From assembly GCA_026545765.1 (NCBI GenBank), contig CM048843.1:12175501-12239500 (forward strand): 64,000 bases of DNA. The letters run 5' to 3'. The translations under genes were made by a program, and so were the position numbers. Under the pieces are notes generated by a model. The model was not told the DNA's origin. It saw only the letters and a program-made list of their open reading frames with translations, and searched no databases. Within the stretch, counting starts at the first letter, position 1. Every line of letters begins with the position of its first letter. The DNA is from Plantago major. Lineage: Eukaryota; Streptophyta; Magnoliopsida; Lamiales; Plantaginaceae. Positions 1 through 11,542 of the stretch are shown piece by piece.

Positions 1-96
1 AACAAATCAAGTGTAGGTGAAAAGCAGTTAGTGGGCACTTATATGGGATCTAGGTTCAGTACAGAAGGCTTGGGAACCTCCTGCTCTGATACCACT
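1..96 (-). mobile_element. Start of minus-strand Sirevirus-like copia interior, with primer-binding site
   Basis: Read on the minus strand, the LTR ending at 97 is followed after two bases by TGGTATCAGAGC (83-94). This is the standard initiator-methionine tRNA primer site of plant copia elements. The leader then runs off the left edge of the window, so gag and pol of this element cannot be seen. The junction fixes the orientation: this is the 5' end of an element pointing left. Treated as a fossil; its state cannot be judged from this much sequence. Confidence 0.8.
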
Positions 97-1708
97 TGTT
101 GGTCCAGATAACGGCAAAGTAAAAGACGGGGGGGGGGGGGTGAATAGTCTTTTTCAAACTTTTGTCGGTAAACACAATTTCTCAGATATCTGTGAAGATA
201 TCTGATACTTATTTTCAGAGAGCGAAAGACTTTTTGTGATAAGTGCACGTGCTCAGCAAGATAAGTGTAAATACTTAGCAAAGTAAATAAAGCAAGTTAT
301 AAAATGCAGAAGGTAAATAACACAAGTCTTTATAGTGGTATCTGAAGGTGGTGTAATCCTTCAACTAATCCATTTCGGCTTTTCTTAGACCTAGAATCCA
401 CTAAGACAGATAATTGAGTTAACCTTACAAATATCTTCTCTCGATTCCTAAGTACACTAGGTTCCCAACCAAGTGTTCCCCCTGAGTTATTCCCCGGCTT
501 TCTCAGCCAAGTACTTCCTATACTCAGAAACCTTTGAGCTATTCCTTAGTTTCCCAAACTAAGTACTTCCTATGCTCAGTAACCTTGGAGTTATTCCTTA
601 GTTTCCCAAACTAAGTACTTCCTGTACTCCACGCCGTTTAAGGTGTTGGTTAAGGTAGATTGTCAGGATTTGATAGATTAATAACTTCTACAGTTATGTA
701 ATACTATCTTCTTGAACAAGAGTCACTTAACACACTTCGCAATGTGTGGTGATATGTTCTTTACTGACCCAAGTCTATGATAAGTGTTCTAGAGAATGAA
801 TCTCAGATATGAAATCTTAATTCAACTCTTTCACAAATATCAATGCTTGTTAAGGATCAGGACACTTAGAACTTTTGTGCTACTTAGAATCAACAGCTTT
901 GGTCGCAACAGAAAGCTTGAAGGTAAGTAGTATGCTTGAGAGAGCTTGTGTGAGTATTCAATGCAAGTTCAAGGTGTTGTGTTCAGTGTGTGTTCTCAAG
1001 CATTCTAAGTGTTGACATTTATAGATGAATTCGAGTGTCATTTGAATAGTATCCGTTAGGCTTAAATCAAATTCAAACTATTGATATCTGAGTATAGTAC
1101 TATTCGTGTGTCTTCTTCTTCAGAGACTAACGTTTTTGTTCAGACATATCTGTCCGCGCATTTAATGCACTGTACTATACTTTGTCCTGTAGTGCCAACC
1201 GAACTATGCATGTTTTCTGAAGCTTTGCACGTCCTTTTCCAGAGACTATCACAACTCCAGATACCACTTGTTAAAAATATATTGTTTCCTGGAAACATAA
1301 TCTTTATCCAAGGTATCTGAGTGTAGATATCTGTGAGCATTTTTCCTCGTTCAGAAACCTTGTGTTCTCAGATATCTTTTACAAAACTTTTTTATTGAAA
1401 AACACTTGTTTATTCAAGATATCTGGACATAGGTGTCTGATGACCTTTGTCTTCAGCAATCTTGTGCAGTCTTCAAAACTTCAAAATTTGTTGAACTCTC
1501 CTGCTGGATGCCTTCTTCTTGGTCTTCTACAAGGATATATAAAAATTACATTCAGAGACCTAACATCCTATACAAGATTTGCTAGACTATCATACTTAGT
1601 GATTTTCCTCTTTTACAGTGTTCAAGTGAACCAAGAGTACTAACCACCTTTCTGAGCTAAGATAAGTCATTAGGTTGCTGATCAAAATCTAAACACATAT
1701 TTCTAACA
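97..1708 (-). repeat. Sirevirus-like LTR, copy A (5' LTR of a left-pointing element)
   Basis: On the minus strand the LTR opens with TGTTAG and closes with CAACA, directly before the primer site. It matches the LTR at 7477-8987 over nearly its whole length and the partial copy at 38698-40076. It carries a TATA-like CTATAAATG near 1020, a 13-base C run (128-140 on this strand's complement) near its 3' end, and repeated AGATATCT words. Length is about 1.6 kb, within the Sirevirus range. Its outer edge at 1708 touches the env-like block of another element, so it probably inserted there. Confidence 0.85.
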
Positions 1709-1859
1709 CTTTCTATCTGCTCTTCCCAGTGGAGTTTCTTCACTGGATGTCCTGGAGTTTTACAATAACTCCACGATTATCTCCAAAGTCCCTGAAGGCA
1801 CTGAGACAGTGTCTATCAAGACCAAAGTCCAAGGACAAGAAATCCATTGACCGAAATGA

Positions 1860-2830
1860 CTTTACGTGTTTGAACTTCAAAATCTTGGAAAGGATTTTGA
1901 AATTGACACCAAGGATGAAGATCTCCTTGAAGGTGTGAAGCAACTATACAGTGATGTGTGTGATCTTGACAAGCCAGACACACCCATCAACTTTAAGCTT
2001 GCTGATATAAGGCCCAGACATTTGTTGGTCCACTGGGATGTGTTGGCATGTGTCCTTCACAGATGCTTTGATGGTCTACAAGGAGGTGCTGACCAGATAA
2101 GTCAAGAATGCTGGATGATGATGTTCTTGTTGAATCAACAAGACAAAAGGTTGGAAAACCCTTTTAATTGGGGGAAGTACGCCTTCATGAAATTTGTGAA
2201 GAAGATACAAGGCTTTGAGCCTAAAATCGTTAAGGGTCTTGCTGAGCCAAAAGCCACATTAAGCTATGGACTGATGATTTGCTACTTACTGGAGTGCCTT
2301 GGCATTGAGCTCAGAGAGACGGCATACATTGCCAATACTAACCTACTCTACAAATATGAGTATACAAACATGATGAAAAAGGTTACTGCATCTCAGAAAG
2401 GTTCCAAGAAACGAAAGACTAATGAGGTATCTGAAAGTTCCATTGCGACCAAGAGGCCCAGAACTTCACAAAAGAAGTCTGCTGGCAAATCAGGAGGCAT
2501 ACCCTATATGGATGTCGACTCTCTGATACCTGTCGCCACTGCTGATGAACTCATCAATGCAGATGAACTCATAAATGTTGTCGAGTGCCTTGCAGATGAA
2601 CTTATCAATGCTGATAAAAGCAGTGAGAAACTTCAAACTCTCTCTGCAGAAGCAGCAGGGATTGTTGATAACTCCGTTCCAGATTTCGATGACGAATCGG
2701 ACAAGGAGGAGAAGATCCAAGCCCCCAAGGTTACTGAAAAAGTAACCAAGGCCAAGGGAAAGAGGCCAAAAGGTCCAAGGTTGCTGAGAAAGCAACTAGC
2801 TCAAAGGTTGCTGAGCAAGCACCTATAGCA
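1860..2830 (+). pseudogene. Env-like block, N-terminal part
   Basis: This open stretch of about 320 residues has a globular-looking first half with conserved-looking aromatic words such as LVHWDVLACVLHRC and NPFNWGKYAFMKFV. A basic lysine/arginine patch follows (GSKKRKTNE, TKRPRTSQKK), which would read as nuclear-localisation-like, and then an acidic tail. Similar proteins are usually labelled plant-transposon or env-like proteins downstream of copia pol. I do not recognise a catalytic motif and see no clear membrane segment, so a true envelope role is unproven. Confidence 0.5.
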
Positions 2831-2889
2831 AAGGTTGTTGGTGCCAACACACAATCATTGAAAGTCACGTATAAACAACTTCAAGAAGC

Positions 2890-4300
2890 TCTGATGAGTG
2901 TGTGGTGACCTAGCGTTGGTAGACGCTGATGTCAACACCCCACTTAAAAATCTGGAAGAGCTCTCAAATGCTCAAACTTCTGCTTCCAGACAACCACAAC
3001 AACCACAACCACAACAGCCACAAGTGGTTGATGAAATGGTCAATGAACTCCATTTCGACATACCAGCAATGCAATATGCTGAAGAAAATCCTGCAAATGA
3101 GCAGGTTCCCCAACTCCTAGAGAGGGATCAAACTGAGACACATGCTCAGAATGATCAAACAGGGGAGGCAACTGAGTTAGTCACTCAGGAAAGTTCTGAA
3201 GTACCTAAAACTTCAAACGAAGAACCTGAAATGGAACAACAAGACCAAGGCATAGAAGGGTCACAAGTTCCAGAGACCAATCAGCCTGACACTGCTCAGG
3301 TAGATGAATGGTTTATCTCTCTACTTGTGATATTTTGTGTTTATTAATCTTGTTATTTAATAAAATTTCTTTGTTACAGGGTGAATTAGAAACACAAGAA
3401 CAAGAGGAAGCTGGAAAGCTTGCCTCAGAATCTGAGAAGGAGGCTTCCATAGCCTCAACACTTAAGGAACAGGAGCCTGTCTCGCAGGTAGAAGAAAGTT
3501 CCTTAAGATATAACATCTCAGATATATGCTTTATATATATGAATAATACTAAAGTGTTTGTTTCTAATAGGCTCCAACTGAGAAGAAAAATGATGAGGCT
3601 GAGAAGCCTAACTCGTCAGAGAATCAACCAGAGACTCACAAAGTCTCTGAGGAACAAGTATCTGAGCCTTCTATTGAGAAGGTATATATCTCAGATATCT
3701 ATATTCTTCATAATAATACTCTGATCATTTTTCTAAATACTTAACACTTTCTACTCATAGGCTCAAACAGAAGTAGAAATTGCTGGGGAATTGCCCACTC
3801 AATCCCCTCAACCAACGAAAATTGATGAGACCACCAAACCTTCATCACCAGAGAGAATACCAGAAACTGTACAAGTTTCTGAGAGACAAGTATCTGAGCC
3901 TCCTACTGTGGAGGTAATTGACATCTCAGATATCAAGTTGTCTAAGTGTTTCTCTCCTGACAAATTTCTAAGTGTTATGTTGTTTTTTAATCTCAGGTTC
4001 AAAAAGAAAGAGAGGATGCTGAAAATCAGACTTCCAAGTCTCCTCGTCACACCAAGATATCTGAGGCTCCTGAAACCTCAATAGTCCAACCTTCTGAGCC
4101 TGTTGTTGTTGCACAGGTAACACAGATACTTGACTACTCTAAAACCCAGATATCTACTAAAAGTTTTGAAACTAACTCAAAACTCTCTCTTTCAGGCTCA
4201 AGCTAGTGCCTTAGTGGTCCCTGAAGATTTGAACAAGGATCTACTTCCATTCTTCAAGGCTCATACTCTGCCAAAACATCTAAAGTGTTTCAAGAAATGG
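2890..4300 (+). other. Env-like block: acidic coding stretches alternating with intron-like spacers
   Basis: Short stretches rich in Glu, Gln, Pro, Ser and Thr, with recurring words such as VSEEQVSEP and VSERQVSEP, alternate with AT-rich spacers of about 80-110 bases. About five spacers begin with GT and end with a pyrimidine-rich run and AG. Most contain a CTCAGATATC-like word. The pattern suggests tandem duplication of an exon-plus-intron unit. Spliced env-like transcripts are known in some plant LTR elements, but splicing here is inference from sequence alone. Confidence 0.5.
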
Positions 4301-4379
4301 TAGAAACTCAGATGCTCTGATCTGTTTGAAATCACAAGGGTCACAGATCACCCTACCAGAAGAGAAAGAGCATTTGACT

Positions 4380-5660
4380 TGGAGAATTATGTGCATGCAA
4401 TGTTTCCAACTGAGCAATATGCATTTGCCACGTTGATGAATAAGAACTTCATAAAGGAAGTAGCACACAAGCTCATTGAAACCTTTGAAAAGGCAGATGG
4501 TCAGACCAGAATGCAGATGACATTCAAGCCTACTTTGCCCCAAACTCTACAATTCATACCCTCTGAGCAAGAGGAAGTTAATGGGCAAATGGTCACTATT
4601 CCAGAAGTGATCAATCTGGTCTCTGAAGATGAAGAAGAGAAGGAGACTGATGAGAATGACTATGAAGAACCTCCTTCTGACCATCACAAGGATGAGGATG
4701 ATAAGAAGGATGATGATGATGCTCCTACACCAGGGACAGGAGGGATTGCACAAGGTAATAATACCTCAGTTGCTGAAAAGCACACTGAGAGGACATCACA
4801 AAAATCCCCTCCTCCATCTCCTCAGAAATCCACCCATCCATCTCCCCAACAAAAGGACTCTACTGAACAAGTAGTTGAGCACTCTGAGAACAACACTCAG
4901 AAAATATTGGATGCATAAGCCAGAGTTGCTCAACTCAAACAACTGTTGGAGGAAGAACAACAACTAAATCTTCAACTGGAAGAGAAGATAGTTGAATCTA
5001 AAGCAAAGCTCCAAAAGATTGAAGATCAAACAATCAAGGAAATGGAAGCTTATGCTGAAATGAAAGAACTCCAGCTTGTTGTTCAGGCAATTGCTAAGGA
5101 ATTAGATACTAAGCAAGTATCTGGAGACAAGCATGATGCTAAGGCTGCATTACCAAAAGATGTACCATCCTCCTCACTGAAAGGAAAGAAGCCCATCTCT
5201 GAGATGGTTTCTGGACTAGAAAACATTGATGAAAATGTCCAAGAGGATGAAGATCACTGGGCTGATGACTCAGATGATGAAGAAGACAAGGCATTGGTAG
5301 AACACCGTAATGAACACTTAGCGGTTTCTCATTTGAAAAGGAAGCTGATTGCTCCTGAAATATTTAGCAAGCTGCCAAATGTCAACTCCAATGAATACTT
5401 GAACAGATATCAAGTACTGGCTAAATTGAAAAAGGAGTTGTCTTCTCAAAATAAAGCTGCTATTGCATTAGTCCCTGCAGAAATGAAGACATTCACTGAG
5501 CTCATCACTCAGAGAACAACCAGTCTAGTCGTTGCTCAGAAAGACCTAGGCATGGTTAGGGATGATGACCAAAACTTGGCTGCAAAAGCCTTTGAAGAGG
5601 CTAGCTATATATGCTGCTGGAAAAGCAGATGCTATTCAAGGCCCACTGGCAGAGCTCACT
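4380..5660 (+). pseudogene. Env-like block, middle part with coiled coil
   Basis: The first part is globular (ENYVHAMFPTEQYAFATLM). A very acidic Asp/Glu stretch and a Ser/Pro-rich linker follow. Next comes a strongly heptad-like helix (EEEQQLNLQLEEKIVESKAK onward) that should form a coiled coil, and another acidic segment. No enzyme motif is visible. The composition suggests a scaffold or interaction protein more than a membrane glycoprotein. It lies in the same orientation and element as the flanking env-like parts. It is a fossil with more than one break. Confidence 0.45.
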
Positions 5661-5869
5661 GATAAGGAAACAGGTCTTATCAAACAAAATCAAGAGCTCA
5701 AGGCTAATATGGAACAGTTGTTCTATTGCTTATTTGCAACTTGGCAACTTTGAATCCTTCGTAATTCTTAGTCAGTCAACAATGACTAAGGGGGGAAGGA
5801 TTTCAAGGTGCTCAGAGAGGAAGAGAAAGAGGAAACAAAAGAAAATCTGAACAACCACCTCTCAGAATA

Positions 5870-6920
5870 AATGATCCCTCCTCGGTCGATTTCTACGGAT
5901 AGTGGCCACCACTCAAGAACTTCACGAAAAGGAATGACAACAAGGGCCAGGGCACAGAAACCTCCAAGGAGTACCAAGGCTCCAAGGAGAAGACAAATAA
6001 GAGGGATTGATGAGTCTTCTGAAGAAGAAGGAGAAGAAGAAGAAGAAGAAGAAGAAGAAGAAGAAGAAGAAGAAGAAGAAGAAGAAGAAGAAGAAGAAGA
6101 AGAAGAAGAAGAAGAAGAAGAAGAAGAAGAAGAAGAAGAAGAAGAAGAAGAAGAAGAAGGAGAAGAAGAAGAAGAAGGCCAAATCAAATCCCAGGGCAAT
6201 GAAGAAGGCTGCAAAACTTTCACAAGAATTAATCTTGATGATGATGATGAAGAGACTGATGAAGATGAAGCTCCTCTTCACAGAAAAAGAAAAAAGGTTG
6301 ATAGTCTATCTGAGCCCATAGCTGCAAAGCCTTTGGCAGCTAAAACACCCTCTGGAAATACCAAGTCAATCCAGGGTGCTTCTTCAAGCAATCCCCCAAG
6401 GGAAAATTCAAGACAAAGGAGTAACAGGCTGAGAGCTGAACAAAGAAAACTTCAACTACCACTCAAGCCTGAAGAAGCCAAGATTGAGTATGTAAAGACC
6501 AACAATGACTCCTCTGTCTACAGATGCATTAATCAGAAGAATGGCTATTGGATTCTGGAACTCAAGCACTTACTGGTAAACGAAAAATTTCCAGAACCAA
6601 TCCATAAACAGCTCATGGCATGGAGAAAAGACAAGCCATTCTTGATTAATACCAACCACATCAAAGCCTGGTTGGATTTTGAAGTAATCAAGAGATTAGA
6701 AGCCATGAAAAAGGACCTCTCTGGTGATTGTCCTTATGGAAAGCCAGATGATGTGCACAAAATTCCCAACATCACTGGAACAGGCACAAGAACAAGACTT
6801 GCTGTGGAACCTTATGAGTCCTTCTACATGACTGAAGATCAATACAAGGGTGACATCAGATATCTGAAGATCATATATGAATACTTCAAGCTATCAGATA
6901 TCAGAATCGAGCATGCCTAG
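5870..6920 (+). pseudogene. Env-like block, C-terminal part with poly-glutamate tract
   Basis: A basic start is followed by a run of about fifty glutamates encoded by a GAA/GAG microsatellite, then a basic linker. The last roughly 140 residues look globular and conserved (RCINQKNGYWILELKHLL, NTNHIKAWLDFEVIKRL). That globular end is the best candidate for a functional domain, though I do not recognise its family. It lies 0.5 kb before the polypurine tract and 3' LTR, the usual place for the end of a Sirevirus env-like region. Confidence 0.45.
6021..6178 (+). repeat. (GAA)n microsatellite coding for poly-Glu
   Basis: Nearly uninterrupted GAA triplets, with rare GGA or GAG variants, run for about 155 bases inside the env-like frame. 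On the opposite strand the same bases give meaningless poly-Ser or poly-Phe frames. Confidence 0.95.
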
Positions 6921-7460
6921 AAATGGGGAAAGTATATGTGGGTTAAACAGTTTGCCAAGAAAAATCCCACCAAAACCTACAAGGAAGTTTGTGGATTTGC
7001 CAGAAACACTGAGATGATAGTCATGACTTTTCTCTTTGACTACTCAGATGATATCAAAAGGTTTGGGGATAGGGAATTTGCAAATTGATCCATAGTTCTG
7101 GTGATTGAAGACTTGAAGTTTTGAAGACTTGAAGACTAGTTTATTAGGATGTCTACTTGGAGCTTGGTTACCTCTGTTGTCCTAGTTAACTATGTATTTT
7201 ATATCTTGCTGAATGTACTTTATTGTTCTATCATTGTAAAATTTATCTGTAAACTTTCTTTGTAACATATCTGATGAACCTACTCTCAGATATCAATCTA
7301 TAAAAAGATAACTTGTCAACAAAGATCACACCTTGTGATTTGGTTGATGTTTACTTTCTGCACTTAATTGAAAGAATTGAAAGATCTTATGAATTGATTA
7401 AGTGGTGGATTGTTTCCTCATCCAGATTTGTAATAGTTCAGATAGTCATCGTTGACTGAT
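6921..7460 (+). other. 3' untranslated spacer of the env-like element
   Basis: AT-rich sequence with a direct repeat of GAAGACTTGAAG-like words near 7110-7135 and a few AGATATC words. After the weak coding tail to about 7085 no gene is visible. It separates the env-like block from the polypurine tract. Confidence 0.5.
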
Positions 7461-7476
7461 CAAAAAGGGGGAAATT
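7461..7476 (+). promoter_or_regulatory. Polypurine tract before the 3' LTR
   Basis: CAAAAAGGGGGAAATT immediately precedes TGTTAGG, the first bases of the LTR. This is the typical AAAAGGGGGA-type plus-strand primer of Sireviruses, and it fixes the plus orientation of this element. Confidence 0.85.
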
Positions 7477-8987
7477 TGTTAGGAATATCTGTTTAGATTT
7501 TGATCAGAAATCTAATGACTTATCTTAGTACTCTTGGTTCACTTGAACACTATAAAGAGGAAAATCACTAAGTATGATAGTCTAGCAAATCTTGTATAGG
7601 ATGTTAGGTCTCTGAATGTATTTTTTATATCTTTGAAGAAGACCAAGAAGAAGGCATCCAGCAGGAGGTTCAACAAATTTTGAAGTTTTGAAGACTGCAC
7701 AAGATTGCTGAAGACAAAGGTCATCAGATACCTATGTCCATATATCTTGAATAAACAAGTGTTTTTTAAATAAACAAGTTTTGCAAAAGATATCTGAGAA
7801 CACAAGGTTTCTGAACGAGGAAAAGTGCCCACAGATATCTACACTCAGATACCTTGGATAAAACTATGTTTCTGGGAAACAATGTTTCAACAGGTATCTG
7901 GAGATGTGAAGGTCTCTGGAAAGGGACAGGAAATGCTTCAGAAAGCGTGCATAGTTCTGTTGGCACTACAGGACAAAAAATAGTACAATGCAATAAATGC
8001 ACAGATAGAGACATCTGAACAAAAGAGGAAATCTCTGAAAAGAGACGACGTCTTCTGCAGTACTATTTTCATATATCAATAGTTTGCATTTGAATTGAGC
8101 CTAACGGATACTATTCAAATGGCTTCAAATTCAACTATAAATATCACCACTTAGAATGCTTGAAACATACACAGAACTTACACACCAAGAACTTACATCT
8201 ACGAACTTGTTCATTGAAGCATACAAGCCTTCAATCTACTTATTCTTCACCTTACAGTTGCAACTAAGCTCTTGAATTCTAAGTAGCACGAAAGTTCTAA
8301 GTGTCCTGATCCTTAACAAACATTGCTATCTGTGAAGGAGTTGAATCAAAAGATCAAGAATATGAGATTCATTCTCTAGAACATTTATCATAGACTTGGG
8401 TCAGTAAAGAACATATCACCACACCTTAACCAACACCTTAAACGGCGTGGAGTACAAGAAGTACTTACTTTGGAAAACTAAGGAATAACTCCAAGGCTAC
8501 TGAGCATAGGAAGTACTTAGTTTGGGAAACTAAGGAATAGCTCAAAGGTTTCCGAGTATAGGAAGTACTTGGCTGAGAAAGCCGGGGAATAACTCAGGGG
8601 GAACACTTGGTTGGGAACCTAGTGTATTTAGGAATCGAGAGAAGATATTTGTAAGGTGAACTCATTTATCTGTCTTAGTGGATTCTAGGTCTGAGAAAGG
8701 CCGAAGTGGATTAGTTGAAGGATTACGCCACCTTCAAATACCACTATAAAGAGTTGTGTTATTTACTTTCTGCAATTTATTACTTGCTTTATTTACTTTG
8801 CTAAGTATTTACACATATCTTGCTGAGCACGTGCACTTATCACAAAAAGTCTTCCACTCTATGAAATTAAGTATCAGATATCTTCACAAATATCTGAGAA
8901 ATTGTATTTATCGACAAAAGTTTGAAAAAGACTATTCACCCCCCCCCCCCCCCCAAGTCTTTTACTTTACCGTTATCTAGACCAACA
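7477..8987 (+). repeat. Sirevirus-like LTR, copy B (3' LTR)
   Basis: Starts TGTTAGGAATATC and ends GACCAACA, matching copy A in inverted orientation. It has a TATA-like CTATAAATATC near 8133, AGATATCT words in U3, and a 16-base C run (8939-8954) near its end. Directly after it comes gag coding sequence with no primer site, so it is a 3' LTR whose element sits inside another element's gag. About 1.5 kb, close to full length. Confidence 0.85.
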
Positions 8988-10527
8988 GGTAATGAGGGAA
9001 CTGCTGGTTTGGGTTATTCTAGTTCTTATGACTCTTCTGCCTCTGATGTTTTTATCTGTAAACCTGACACTGATTGCTCTAAGGTAACTGTTAAACCTCT
9101 TTCTAAACTAATTGATGGACCAATTTTTGTAAAAGAAAAAGGTGTTTTGAATGAAGATAAGAGGAAAACTTTTGTGTGTCAGTACTGTCTCAAAAGTGAA
9201 CACATTAAACCTTACTGCTTTCAGTATCAAAAAGTTTTGAAAAAGAACAAGAAAACTGAAACAGCTAATGTTGATGTTAATGTTGCCTCAACGTCGAAGT
9301 CAACAATGTCAATTTCTAAGACTCAAACATCAGTTTCCATACAGAAAGCTAAACCTACTGGAACTTTGAAAAATCAGAAAGAAAAGTCTAAGAAATATTG
9401 GGCACCCAGAGAAAAGATAGTATGCAATATTGTTTTTTATGTTGCTTCTTCACCTGACAATGCAGAAAAATGGTACTTTGATAGTGGCTGCTCAAGACAT
9501 ATGACTGGAGCTAAATACCATGTTACTAGCTTTGTTCCTCAACGCATCGGCATGGTAACATATGGTGGAGGTCACAAAAGTAGAGTACATGGAAAGGGTG
9601 TACTTAACCTTGATGGTTTTCCTCTCTTGAATAATGTACTCTTGGTAGAAGGTCTAACTGCTAATCTTATTAGTGTAAGTCATTTGTGTGATGACGATTT
9701 GAAAGTCAAGTTTAACAAACATGCTGTAAAGCGTATACTTGCAATGAGAAAAATATTCTTATGACAGGTGTCAGGTCAACAAAATGGAGTAGCTGAAAGA
9801 AAGAATCGAACTTTGCAAGAAATGGCTAGGGTTATGTTGAGTTCCATGAATTTATCTAAAAGGTTGTGGGCTGAAGTTATCAACACAGCTTGCCACATTA
9901 TTAATCGTGTCTACCTTAGACAAGGAACTATAACAACTCCCTATGAGATCTTGAATGGTAAGAAGCCCAATCTTAAGTATTTTCATGTCGTTGGATGTGC
10001 ATGCTATATACTCAATGATAGGGAACATCTAGGGAAGTTTAATGCAAAGAGTGACAAGGGTATCTTTGTTTGATATTCTATTAATTGTCATGCGTTTAGA
10101 GTTTACAATCCAAGGATGCAAACTATTCAGGATTCTGTGAACGTTACTTTTGATGATTCTAACCCTTTTGCTCAGAAATAGGTTAGTGCAGGTACTGAAC
10201 CAGAAGCTCCAGAGACTGTTAGTGAAAAACTTATCGATGTTGAGATTACTCTTGACTCAACACTGCCCCAAACAACACTGTCTGACAGCTTCTCAGATGA
10301 ACCTGTATCTGAAAAAGTAGAAGAACCTGAACATGAGACAACTGAACATCAGTCTGAACCTCTAGACAGCATCAGACTTGATCCTCCTCCTAGAATTCGA
10401 AGAAATCACCCTAGTACTCAAGTAATTGGAGATCTGAATGAAGGGATGAATCTGGGAAAGAACACTAGGCGAAACTGCAAAGATATGGTAAGTATGTCCA
10501 CACTCTGCCAAGAGGTAAGCTCTTCTT

Positions 10528-10531
<4 letters not shown>

Positions 10532-10581
<50 letters not shown>
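10532..10581 (+). repeat. (CT)n microsatellite
   Basis: About 25 uninterrupted CT units just upstream of the reverse transcriptase part of the copia fossil. It is probably a secondary expansion in dead sequence. Confidence 0.95.
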
Positions 10582-10585
<4 letters not shown>

Positions 10586-11542
10586 CCTAAGAATGTGAAT
10601 GAATCTTTGAAAGATGATTACTGGTTAGAGGCAATGCAAAATGAACTGCACCAATTCAGAACTAATGAAGTTTGGGTTTTAGTCCCTCGTCCCTCTAATA
10701 TTAATGTCATAGGCACTAAGTGGATTTTCAAAAACAAAAGTGATGAAAATGGTGTTGTTGTAAAAAATAAGGCTCGTCTTGTTGCACAAGGGTACACTCA
10801 AGTAGAAGGAGTCGATTTTGATGAAACTTTTGCTCCAGTAGCTAGACTTGAATCCATTAGACTTCTTTTAGCCATAGCCTGTGCTTTGGATCTTAAACTG
10901 AAACAGATGGATGTTAAGGGGGCTTTTCTCAATGGTTATATTGATAAAGAAGTGTATGTTGAACAACCCAAAGGATTTGAAGATCCAAACCATCCTAATC
11001 ATGTTTTTAAACTCAAAAAGGCTTTGTATGGTCTAAAGCAAGCTCCTCAAGCTTGGTATGCTAGACTAACTGAGTTTCTTGTCAGCTTTGGTTTTACAAA
11101 AAGGGGAGGGTGATCAAACATTGTTCATTCTTAGACAAGGAAAAGATCTTTGCATTGCACAAATCTATGTTTATGATATTGTGTTTGGCTCGACTAATCC
11201 TTCCATGGTAGATCAATTTGTCCAAGCTATGACAGGTACCTTTTGAAATGAGTATGATAGGGGATCTCAGCTATTTTCTTGGGCTCCAGATTCAGCAGCA
11301 AAAGGATGATCTCTTTTTGTCTCAAGAGAATATGCCAGGAATCTGATCAAAAGTTTGGTCTGAAGAACTCTAAGCCGTGCAGTACTCCTATGTCTACCTC
11401 TGTAAAGCTGAGCAGAATCGATGTTGGAGTGGATGTTGACCCAACATTGTACAGATCAATGATCGGCAGCCTTCTGTATCTATCAGCCAGCAGACCTGAT
11501 ATCATGTTCTATGTGTGTGTGTGTGCTAGGTATCAGTCTAAC

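Larger units (their letters stand above)
1709..7476 (+). mobile_element. 3' portion of a plus-strand Sirevirus-like copia element with env-like block
   Basis: Between the two inverted LTRs lies about 5.8 kb of plus-strand coding-like sequence with no gag, protease, integrase or reverse transcriptase. It ends in a purine tract and a 3' LTR at 7477. Sireviruses are known for an extra env-like region between pol and the 3' LTR, which fits this position. The left part of the element (gag-pol and 5' LTR) is displaced beyond the window by the left-pointing element. The reading frames are broken in several places, so it is a fossil. The family assignment rests on the purine tract, the LTR and the pol-distal position, not on a database match. 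Confidence 0.65.

Noticed and set aside
5786-6321. Long poly-Ser, poly-Phe and poly-Lys frames
   Set aside because: Shadows of the (GAA)n microsatellite in other frames and on the other strand.
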